Shown: positions 27,101-39,100 of the stretch, in pieces | How positions within the stretch are numbered: position 1 is the first letter of the stretch | How the letters are laid out: every line of letters begins with the position of its first letter | NCBI GenBank assembly: GCA_007922305.1 | Contig: ML677348.1 | Span: 20,275,327 to 20,339,326 of the forward strand | Source: Dermatemys mawii | Lineage: Eukaryota; Chordata; Testudines; Dermatemydidae | Direction: 5' to 3' | Length of the DNA: 64,000 bases | Position numbers and translations under genes: made by a program | The notes under the pieces: model-generated | Seen by the model: the letters and a program-made list of their open reading frames with translations, nothing else | What the model was told of the DNA's origin: nothing | The model's database searches: none

Positions 27101-30100
27101 CCTCCGAAGATGAAGACTTGGACACCAGTTCCATGGGTGGCGGCACCGGAGCTGGTGGAAGCATATAGGCCATCGGAGCACTGGGTGTCTCAGCTGTGGC
27201 ATGTCATGAGTGGGAGATATAGTCTCCCTAGAAGTAGAAGGTCCCAGAAGGCATGGAGACCTCAGTTTTCTAGGACAAATACTTCCAGGGGATGCTGGTG
27301 CTTTTCCTAATTTCCCTGATAATAAGGGTACTCTTCCTGCACCGGGAACCAGAACCGCAGTTTTCCCTGGATTAGACAGTTTTCGCAATCTATGGGGTGC
27401 CGATATTGACAGCATATGCCATTCGGCACCTAATACCAATGGAGCTGTCATCTTGTGCCATCTCTTCTTGTGTTTTAGAGCATGCTATCTCCCCCTGACT
27501 GGAACTCATGGAAGGAGTGTCCTCTTTCTTAGGTTTGGGGGAAAACTGCCATGCTTACGTGCACGCTTCCTTACCTCCTGACTAGGCTCCAGTGCAGGGT
27601 CCACAGTGGTAGTCTGCCGGTGCCAGACCCAGATTCTGTAGCTGGAGGCACACTCCTAGCTCTCTTTCTCTCAGGCCAATGTACCAGGAAACTGCCCAGC
27701 CTAGGCCAGAATAAGGTCTCATGGCAACTTCCATGAGGTGCTTCCAGAGGTGGACAGCTCAGCCTTCTTGGGTAAGGCCTGCACTTGGATGCAATGTGGT
27801 GAGAAGGAATTGGAGATGCTTCTCAGGTCTATCCCACCATAACCTCAGACGAAACCATGAGGTAAAACCAAGGGCACGTACACAGACCAATGGACACTAC
27901 TACTTTCAAATTCTCCAGCTACAGATGCAGAGTGCACATGCATAAATCCTCAGTGGACTACAACAGGGACCATCACGCGAAGAAGAACAAAAGTAACTAC
28001 ATAGCAACGTTTGGTATAGAACTTCCTTTTCAGTCTGAGTTACGATTCCAATCGCCTTTTACTCCATCTACCCACCCATCTTTCCTTTTCCTCTTCATGA
28101 CTGCATATTCTGTCCCCTATACTCTTAGGCTAGACTGTAGTTGAGAACTCTGCACTAAGGGAATGCCATCACATTACTATACATCAAGAAAGCTCTGTAA
28201 AATCATACCACCATCCATCTTTCATTCATGTATGTAATATCCCAATCAAAATTTAAATAACACTTTTCAATCCATTTTCTCAAGTCCATTGTACATTCAG
28301 TAGCAGTATTGCTAATATACTACCAAGCCATAACAGTACTCCTGTGGGGGTGAGGAGGCAGTAAATGGAGCAAGGGATAGTAATAATGAAAGACTTAATA
28401 CATTAAATATATTGCCATGCTCTGTTTCATTCAATAAACCAAAATTTAAACATAATTCTGAAGTAGGTTAAGATAGAACAGATTTATTGCATTCAGTGTG
28501 GGCCCCTAGAGAGACTGAAGTTGAAGTTTATGAAATTTAAGTTTATGAAAGTTTATGGAATTTAAGTTTATGAAAGTTTATGAAATTTAAGCTTCTGAAT
28601 ACAAGATAAAAATCCTTACTGTATGGCTCCTTGAGCATTGCCGGTGGTGATAGTTTGATAAAATAATCAAGGACACATAACAGTAACTGGAAAGAGATCA
28701 CCAGGTCATCTTCCATCTGCAAGACTTTTCCTGAAAATGTTAAAAAAGAAGGAATTTATGAGTCAATGCTTGGAGTTTAAAATAAAATGATTCCTGACCG
28801 ATGGAATAATTGGATGTTTCACCTCAAAACCACTGTTAGTGGATTCACCTAGGATGTGAGCATGTCAGAAGTTTGATGTATTTAACCATGCATGATTTGT
28901 AAGGATTCACCACTCTGGAAAGAACATACATAGGTAATCCATCCTTTTTTCTTAAACTGTGCATGAAGTTCTTCCTTTCCAGCACATGACTTTTTTTTTT
29001 TTTACTCAAGAATAATGACACTGTAGACAAGTACTTCACTTTCATGTATCACTATTTTGTATTTATGTAATTTTTCCTCCTTTTCTGTTCTCCAATTACT
29101 ATTTAAGCTTGGTTTTACAAAAAATACATAATTTCTCTTCATTTATACAGAATCAGTTAAAAGCACAGCAATTGTTATATTCCAAGCTCAGGTTAGTCAG
29201 GCTGTCCAAAGAGTCTTTGTGATAGGTGATAATCTTCTACTTCTATAACTTGTAAGTATAACAGCACTTGAAAAATTAACAGTACATGATGTATGCAGTT
29301 TAATGGTTATCCTTACCACTAGGACTAGAAGGGTACCACATAGGCCTGCTTCCAGACTCAGTTTGACTGAGCTCATCTACTTCCAAACCTCTTATGGAAC
29401 TTTTTTATTGACCTTCCCATAACTGATAGAATTTTAACCCTTCCTCATGACTCCAAAAGGCAAAGCAGAAAACCTCTCCTACCCTTACTTTATGGGTATA
29501 CTCAAGAATTTTAGGAGGAAACAAGAACTCCGTTGTTTCAGCTGCTCCTAAGCAGGTTTTACTGACAGTTGTAAATACATCAATTTTGTATACAGTAGGG
29601 CTCCCACTGGTGCAAATGAACTAATCCTGGACCAATGAGGATTTTTTTAAATAAATTCCTTAGTGTAGAAGAGGTTTTAGATGCTGATTGTACTGTTATA
29701 ACAATATGATGTTGGCTTTCTATCCTTAACTAAGGCCCAAGCCCTTCACAGAGTGAGTCTTACTACAGTGAAGAAACAATCTTACAAACTTCTCCGGGTC
29801 CATTTAAAGATATATAAATAAAATACTGGTCACTTTCAGGCAGCCATTTCATGAAATGGGAACATTTAAAAACAAACAAACAAATCCATTCCCCCCTCAA
29901 ATCCAAGCGGCCAGAACAGGAGCATCCTCCTAAGTGGCAGGAAAGATATCACATACCATATTCAAATTTCCCAGTTCATAACGCCAGCTAAGAGAACAGC
30001 CAAATGGTCTTGCTTCTGGAGATATCAAATAAAAAGTCTATAAATTTACTCCAATAAAATAAAGTAAAATAATCTAACATAATTTACCTTTTGCCAACAA

Positions 30101-33100
30101 AAAAGTGATCCAGGAAGTTTTCAGAACCAATGGGAAACTTAATTCAGCAGAAGTCCTATACACAGATGACAAAGTAGTAAAAATTTCACAGCAACAGTTC
30201 TAGAACAATTCTGCATATAGTCTCTGGAGAATCACTTGAGTCTGCAGACTCATTCATTTAGGGCAACAAAGTTTTCCTATACATTTTAAGGTTTATTAGT
30301 TACCACAATACATTCTGAATGGAATTAAAACTACAAACAAGTTTTGAAATTGAAAGTCTAGTTGTTCTTATTCCATTCAAGAAATGCTAAGCATTAATGT
30401 CTGGGTGAAGGAAATGAATGTTGATAATTTACTCTAATTATTGTGAGTAGATTCTTCTTGCACTTGTCTGACAAAAAAGGTCCTATTCTCCAGTCACAGT
30501 ATTAATTCAGTCTAATTTTGGGAGCAGCCAATATTTGCTCTCATCTATTACTTGTTTTTATGAAGCTTATCCTGCCACTGTTAGTTTCTTCCATGCTGAT
30601 CCATAAGCCAGCAGGTGGAGATATTCATGGTGCAAGTGGCACCATGAATACTCTGACCAAGTATATCACTTCTGCAACTTCCTTCATTTCCCACTGAAAC
30701 TCCTCAACTCCCTGCTCAATCTAAACTAGTCACATGACAAGCTGGTACCATCAATAGATCGGTTTTTGTATACACTTTAGAAGCAAGTAGTTAGAAAAGT
30801 AAAATACTAACATATGCTTTGGATTGCATCCTACATTTTACGTATATATAAATTATAAATGTCAAACTTACTGATTGTTGGGTTGTACCATGTAGATAAG
30901 TCCACAAGTCCTAGAAAAAAAATCAGTTCCTTACTTTGCATACCTTTCTCAATCTAAAATAAGTGTGTAAAGTTCTTTGTTTCAGCTAAATACAGCAGAA
31001 ATACATGCCACCTCAGAAAATGTCAGTTGCTGTAATTAAAGAACATTGCCAATCTGTTTTACAAGCATCACAAACAGATACAATGGGCTGGTTATAACTA
31101 GTAGTTTTACAAGGAGCAGCTCTTGTAGGAATGCTTATATCAAACCTCACATAATAAAGCAATTTAAAAAACATGATCTATTAAGTAATCATATCGTCCT
31201 AAAAGCCAGGATTTACATGCACATTATTTTCCAATGTCTTGTAAATAGAGTCTGTAGAACACTTTCAAACCAGTGGATGAAATATGTCTTGAGACTGTTT
31301 CACAGCCCCTATTATATCAGTATTACTATCTCATGATTCTGTTGAAAGATTCTTACCATATCAGTTTCTTCTTAAAAGCCCAGGCTCTTGGGAGTCAAGC
31401 AATCACAATAGACTCACAACTCATTTTAAAAATAAGTTGTCCTAGCCCTCATGGTTGAGGGGGAGAATAGAAACCACTAAAACATGACCCAAGTGTGCAA
31501 CCTAAAGGCTCAGGAACCAGAAGTCAAAAACCTTAAAAAAATACATATATATTGTAAAGCCTCATGACTGAGTCAGATTCAAATTTTTGAATGCTTGAGG
31601 TTGGCAGTACCGTTTTAAATTTTATCCTTTAACTTGCCTCAAAGTCCCTTCTTCTGTAATGTCACTATACAAACATTTTGGAGAAAAAAGGTCAGAAGGA
31701 AAAAAAAAGTAAAAATGAGGAATGGGTGGGAAAAGACATCAGACAAATATTCAGGGGCAAGATTTAAAAGGAACAGGGGAATATGCAGATTAAATTCCAT
31801 TTTTATACTTCAGAAAAGACCTATGGTTAAGGTTGCCAACTGTTTAACTGCACAAACCTAAAAACCCTTGCCCTGCCACATCCCAGCACTTCCCCAAGGC
31901 CTGGGGTAGGGCATTGGGGTACAGTGGAGGATTCAGGGTGCAGGCTCCAGGAGAGAGTTTGGGTGCGTGAGAGGGTTCAGAGTACAGATTCTGGGAGAGG
32001 GTTTGGGTACAGGAGAGGGCTCGGGTACAGGAGAAGGCTCAGGGCTGGGGAAGAAGGTTGAGGTGCAGTAGGGGGTTCAGGTTCTGGGAGGGAGTTTGGG
32101 TATGTGAAGCAGCTGGTGCAGCGGTTTGCGGTGTGGGAGTGGGTTTGGGGTATCGGCTAGGAGTGCTTACCTTGGGTGGCTCCTGGAAGCAGCAGCATGT
32201 CCAACAGCAGCTCCTAGGTTCACGGGTCACCAGGCGGCTCTGTGCACTGACCTTGCCTGCAAACAGCATCCCCACAACTCCCATTGGCCACAGTCCCCTG
32301 TTCCTGGCCAATGGGAGCTGCAGAATCAGTGCTCAGGGCAGGGGGCAGCAGGCAGAGACCCCCTGGCTGCACCTCCTCCAAAGAGCCAATGCCGGACATG
32401 TCACCACTTCCAGGAGTGCCGCAAAGTCAGTGCAGGTGGGGAGCCTGCCTACACCCTGCTACACCACCAGACATTTAGAGGCCTAAGGTCTCCTGAATTG
32501 GCTTCAGTAGCCTCCAAGAGATCAAGCCTGATTCCAGGTGATTCCTGGCCAAACCAGGACGGTTGGCAACTCTACCTACGGTAGGTTTGAGAAAAAATAT
32601 TTAGGACTTTCCTAGCATTTTCCATCTTCCACACTGACCATCAATGCAATGAGAAACTGGATTAGAGTTAAAGAATGAAGAACTGATATTAACCATTTAG
32701 GAAAGTAAATCTACCATGTCTCTTCAGGCAATTGGGAGTATCAATAGGACACACAGCAGCAAAATCTGCTGGAGTGTTGCTAAGCAACTGAAAATAATTT
32801 GCTTAGATGAAAGGAATAGTTGCCTAACAGGAGGAAAAATATGACGGGGGAGGGAGGAGGGAAGAGCAAAAACAGTGTATACCATGTGCAAAAGATAAAA
32901 GCCAACTTATAGGCAGCAAGCTTAGTAGTGTGTTTGAATTTCACAGCTAACACACACAAAAATGCAGACCACCAAGAACTGAACACTGAAATCACTTATG
33001 GCTATTCAGCGGCCCTGTCTCTATGCTTGGTTTGCTTGCTTGTGCCCCAATGGCTAACAATATCCATACAATACACCTTCACAGTCATCCTAAAGGGATA

Positions 33101-36100
33101 CTTACTTTAGGGCCATAGGACCTTTTTTGGTGATGCATTGATATAAGAGACCATAACAGTTCAATGTCACAAAGCTGAAAAATACTTTAGCACTGTAGCA
33201 ACTCTGTCAAATGCCACATGACTTGTGGCCCTCACACATTGATGCTCAGTGCTGAGAAGTACCTCTCTGAAGACTGCAATCAGGAAGGAATTTAAGAGCA
33301 TTCTAGGAGAGGTTGATGTACTGGCATGAGGTACGCACTAGCACTTCAATGGACCAGAAATCTTTGAGAACTAGGAGAGTTCATCCCTGTCCCAGTAAAC
33401 TCAAGAACAGCAAATTGCCTATATTTCTGTCCTTGGAGAAATATCAAAACTATCTGAGAGTTCTCTAAAGCAGTCTATGTTCATTTCAAAACAAAACAAA
33501 AAGATATACACAGAAGACTTAAATCTGCCCCATTCACTTTCAGTGTCTCCTCACCTTCCCCCACAGAAAAGGCTATCACTTTGTTAATTCATTTTGGGTT
33601 AGAGTTATGCAAGACTGTCCATTTCCTCATGTCAAATTGCTGTATTTGTGAACAGCTGAGGCATTCAAAATGGTTCACTCTTAATACACAAGGAAGGGAG
33701 CTGCTGACAGACCATTTCCCATAAGCCTTCACCTCTGGAATGCACTTCCTCCCAACCTCACAGCTCAGGAGAAAAAGAAAGACACACGCAGACACTTAAA
33801 CACACTTTTGATGTGCTCAAATCTCAACATTTTTCTCAGGCAATTGTGGAGATGATGGGATGTGAACTGAATGGGATTACTGAGGTAGTAAGGTTTTCAG
33901 GGACAGTTTATCTATGCCATGCCTAAAAACGGAACCCTGGGGGGTCCTGGTGTTACCATATTTCAAATAATAGCAATAGAAGCAACAGCAGTATGTCCTA
34001 GAATGCAGTATAATAGTTATGGTGTAAACATAGTGTTTCTGTATAACTAAATTTAAGATACTGAGAGATATGCCTAAAGTTTAGGATGGGCCCTTTATGC
34101 TTTAGTACATATGCTTTAGAAATCAAAATAAATGTTGGCAGCTAAAAATGAATGCATCACTTCAAACAAAAACATTGTGCATTTTACCTTTCAAACTTCT
34201 GATATAGTGCAGATAATACATCATACTTCTTATTCAGTCGTGATACATTACTATCAACTTTAATGCTTATGGTATCCATGTTAACATCCATCTCTCTCAG
34301 CAACTGAAAACATGTGCACACACTGCAAGGAAGACGACAGATGGGAGATTAAAAAAAAAAACTCAAAGAAACAAACATTTACCTTACAGTAACTGGTTCT
34401 TTAAGAGATGTTGTACACACAGAATTCACTTTTGATGTACATATTTTTCACATGCTCAAGACGTTCTTTTTAGCTATCAGTGTCTAATGGGGCCAGGACT
34501 GCACCTTTCGTGCCCTCATGTCTCCCTCTCCCCCAGGATATAAAGAGCAGAGTGGGCCCAACCTTGCCTCAGTTTCTTCACAAATACAGACTCATTAGTG
34601 TAGGGACTCTGCATCAGTGGGAACTGAGAGCAGGTGTGGAATCAGTGTTGGCAACATATCTGGAAGAATCAGTGTTACGGTAGGGTAAGTATCTGCTCTC
34701 AGCGATTGCCCACACAGATTCACATCTTTGTGATTAACAAACAGTTGTCTAATTACCTGCCAGTGATTATAAGGAGTCTATCAGAAGGCAGCCCTGCCTA
34801 AAATGCTATCCTATGGCATGTCACAGCACAACCCATGCTTCTGCCTCCATTTCCCTTTCAAAAGCACTCCAAGTATATACGTGCTCCCTTATAGAGTTAA
34901 TTTATTACAAAAGCAAACTCCATGCTACAAACCATAAACCAACTCATCAGCATTCCATCAAACAGTCCCAACGTGTTTCACCATGATCTGTATTTCAGTA
35001 CGTCTCCAGCATCTCACACCACGCCTCACTCCCAGGTATTGTTCTGGGGTCATTAACCAGGCCCCACTCAAGCCTTCATTGGCCCTGTGGTTTCAGCTCT
35101 CCAGCTCAGAGAGCCAGCAGGCTTTCCCTCTCATTCTCTCAGCCTTCAAGCCCTCTCCAGCCTTCTTTGGCCTTGGCTCTCTGGCTCAGGAAGGCCAAAA
35201 AGCTAGCTCCTCCAGTGACTTCATGCAATTTCTCCCTCTTTCCACAGAGGGCCAGCAGAAAGCTTTCAATTCTCTGCAGCTTTCCTCAGAGACCTACTCC
35301 AGTCTCCTGACTCCCAGATAACCCTCACTTGCCCTTTTCCTGCCTGAACCAGGCACCTCTCACCTTCCCCCTTCCTAAGTGATTCTTGCTAGCTGCTCTC
35401 CCACTTATGAGGGCCTAGGTACTCTCTTTTAGGCATATTTAGGAGGCAGCTGATGAGTCACAGACGCACTAACCATCCCTTCCACTTAAGGGGGCCAGTC
35501 ACCCTTTGACAGTCTTTTTTAACTAGCTATGCAGGACAGTCCTATAGAAATGGTATCCAAATCTCTGGTCTGCACTGGGGCTTAGCGCTCTGATAACAGA
35601 AATAGTGAGAAGTAAATGTGTGGACCAAGCTCCACACTGAGATGAGTAAAACAGCAGATATGGAAACTACCCAAACATGCAGCCAAGGCAGCTTGAGCCC
35701 TAGTGGAATGAGCACTAGTATGGACAGTGAATTTTTCCTCACTAACTGGCAAGTTCCTGTGCAGTCATAAACACTCCTGGATAACCTCTGAGTGAATGGT
35801 GGTGCCTTTTGACTGTCAAAGCCTAGGTGTATTCCTGAACAATTTTAGTTTAACTAAATAAAATGACTCTGTTTAGCATGCAAAGCTTTGGAAAGAAAGC
35901 CACTTGGTGAACAGATCAATTTATATAGAATTTTGAGACTACCTTGAGTAGGAACTTTGGGTGAAGTCTAAGGGCAACCCCATCATTCTGAAATACCATC
36001 AACGGGGACGTGACATACAAGTCTGTATGTCTCCTACCTCCCACCTGATGTAATATCCATCAGGAAACCAGTTTTCTTTGAGAGGTGGTAAAGGGAGCAG

Positions 36101-39100
36101 GTTACTAAGGGCTCAAAGAAGGGACCCATCAACACTGCTAGTCCTATATTTAGATTAAAGGAGGGAGGCAGCACCCAAACTGGGAGGCCAGGGGAGTGGG
36201 GTGGGGAGAATACATGCATGAATCCCTCAGGAATTTTGTTACTATAGGATGTGAAGACACATAATTCTGCAAAATGAACTCTTATTTTGAGTTGATGAAG
36301 AGTACAGATTGCTTTCAAGTAAGTTGCCCAGTATTGTTGAAACTGGAGATGTCAGTGGTAAAAGCTGTTGCTGAGATATCCGGATGGAAAAAAATCTCTT
36401 TTCATTTAGTTCTGTAAGTCAATTTGGTTGAAAGGTTTCCTGTTCTGAAGTACAATGTTCTGAACCTCAGCTGTACAGCTTCTTTCAGTATACTTCATTC
36501 AGCCAGAAACCAGGCTATCAGGTGTAAAGATGCTGGGTCATTGTTCTAAGAGACTGTCAAGTGGAATGGGTAAGGTGACTGGAGTCTGTGCTGATCAGAT
36601 AAATCTAATACCAAAATTGCCTGGCTATGCTGGAGCTACCAGGATATACCTTGTATCCTTGCCTCAGGACCCTCACAGGGTAAGGGTAGAAGGAACCACC
36701 AGCTCATCTAGTCCAGTCTCTCTCAACAAGGGATATACTTACTCCTGGGGGTAGAGAGGTCTTTCAGGGGTACTCAGCTCATCTAGGTCAGTGTTTCTCA
36801 GCCTGTAGGTCGCAGGCCCCAGAAGGATCATGGGACAGGTTTAGGGCAATTGCAAGTGCAGGGGTGGCAAGTAGGGCAACTGCCCAGGCCTCCACACCCC
36901 AGGGAGCTCTGCAAAGCTAAGTTACATGCTTCAGCCCCACCACCCGTGGCTCAGGCTTCAGACAAGGCTCACAAGTGAAAAAACCATTTCAAGTATCACA
37001 CAGAAAAATAAATTTGAAATATAAATATATTTACATTACAATTATGTGGTAAAAATGAGAAAATAAGCAATTTTTCAGTAACAGCGTGCTGTGACACTTA
37101 TATTCTGTCTGATTTTCTAAGCAAGTAGTTTAAGTGAGGTGAAACGTGGGATATGCAAGACAGACTCCTGAAAGTCTGGAAAGGTTGAGAACCACTGATG
37201 TAGTCTGACCTCCTGTATATCACAGGCCACAACACTACCCAGCACCTGCACACTAAGCCCAACAATCAAAATTACACAATATCACAGCCCACGGGAGACT
37301 GAACTATTATCTGCCATAGGCAGAGAATAGGAGGGGCCAAGGAGCACCAGAAAGTGACGCTCCACAACTGCAGGAAAATTAAGTTATATATACCCAGATG
37401 ATCTTGGCAAGCAACCTGCATCAGCTGAAGAGGAAGGCAAAACCCCCGAAAATTATTCCAAAATTCCTTCCTAACCATCCATATGGCCATCAGTTAGACT
37501 CCGAGCACGTGAAGTAAAAATTAGCCAGCCAAGCACCTGAGAGAATTTGCTCGGTCCCATCTCAAAGCACTGGCCCTCTCTCTCTCTCTCTCTATCTGGG
37601 ACCATCCCTGGTGCTTCAAAGGATGGATATTCAAAAAACAGAATACAGAGGTATGGAAATCTTTTCTGACCACTGCATGTGGCTGTCTGAAACCCTGAAG
37701 TATAAGCATTTAGGAACATAGGACATTCTAGATACATACACACACATTTATTTTATTTATATTTATATACATACACACACATATATACATACACACACAC
37801 ACACACATCTATCTATACACACACACACATCTATCTACACACTACTACAATATTTGTATAAAATAGGCCGTAAGAGGGATATGAAAGACAAAGACAGCCC
37901 CTTGGGAATATAATGAACAGAGAGATACTCCATCTTGTTCCTGGCCAGTAAAAAGCTGAAAAGGAGATGCAGCACCCCACTGCCCACCCCCTTGGGAATC
38001 ATCTTGAATAAAGACTATTGTGCTAAATAACATTTTACAGCCTTAGATGCATGGTTTCCCTTTTGCTTGTAACCACCGCTCTACCCTTTATCTCCTTTAC
38101 TGGGTATTATTTAATCCATGCTCTTTTGTTAATAAACTTGTACAGGTGAGTCGCATCTTAGGTGCATTTAACATGCACAAGTTCAGCTTTATGCGGTTGG
38201 CAAAAACAGAAAAAAAAAGAACAATTTAAAAACTCCATCTGTGGTGCGGGCGATTCCACCCGCCATTCAACTCAATGAGAGTTTCGCTATACGCGTTTTT
38301 TGCTTTACGCGCTAACTGCGGAACGGAACCCCCGTGTAAGATGAGACTCGCCTGTATACTTTTACCATAAACCAATTCCGTGCTGTGTTTGAAGGGAAGT
38401 GTGTATTTACCCCAGTTAAAGCATGCAACAGTTTATTAATTTAATGGATCAGCAAACTAAATATCTTCTGTGAATGTACAGTGGTAGGGGCTGGAGTTCA
38501 CCGAATATCACCTGCTAGGTGAGATCTGGTTCAGGAGAGCCTTGAGAAGTTTGCTGGTGAGACAGACAGACTGGACTGGCAGAAAGCTGACAGTCTAATC
38601 GCCAGCAAAACTTACTCAGTAAGAGAGAACACAGTGGCTCACAGGTCTGGGTATCCCCAGAAACATTCAAAACACAAACCAGAAGGGAGGCCCAATGCTG
38701 CTGAGCCCCATACCTTACAATCACAAGCAACCCTATCATACAACGACATTCATAAATTTGTCCAGCTCTCTCAAAACTAATTAATTTATTTGCACTCACT
38801 GTCATGGGTATCTATGGAAAGGCATACATGATTTCTACTGATCTCAACCACTTTTGCATGGATCAAAGGTGAAGTGTGGCATGCTGTGTGATGCAAGTGT
38901 ATACTGCAAAGCATACAAGTGAGAGACAGTCTTACTGGTGTTTTTAGACAGGCATGAAGTTGACTGATGAGATCTGTCGCTATCTGACACTGTTGTTGTG
39001 GAAGTTGGGCCCTCACTGATCTAAGGTCTAACACTGCTGCTCTGAATTCGACTTTGCTGGGTTTCAATGTCAGAAACCAAAGCTAGCTAAGAAGTTTTAG

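Larger units (their letters stand above)
24730..27990 (-). mobile_element. DIRS-like retroelement, recombinase and gag ends, internally deleted
   Basis: The minus strand at 25095-25400 encodes [13 protein letters not shown] and [16 protein letters not shown], the tyrosine-recombinase motifs. At 26752-27451 it encodes gag-like sequence ([17 protein letters not shown]). The plus strand ends with CAGTGGACTACAACAGGGAC and CGCGAAGAAGAAC (terminal repeat). The RT/RNase H part expected between is absent. A Penelope-like tail and a tRNA relic sit in the middle. The 208-residue ORF here is a gag remnant, not a host gene. Confidence 0.65.

Noticed and set aside
26825..27451. 208-residue minus-strand ORF as a host gene
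   Set aside because: It lies in DIRS-like sequence, includes gag-type motifs ([11 protein letters not shown]) and is followed by the element's terminal repeat.
32058..32584. Overlapping ORFs of 140-150 residues
   Set aside because: They span the minisatellite core and right half of a transposon-like element, in competing frames without family motifs.
34188..34306. RB1 exon 4 starting after the internal TTTTCAG
   Set aside because: It would put a stop codon right after the junction; the CTTGCAG acceptor keeps the frame open.
37732..37843. CRISPR-like or regulatory repeat array
   Set aside because: Simple CA/TATC microsatellite without spacers; the host is a vertebrate.
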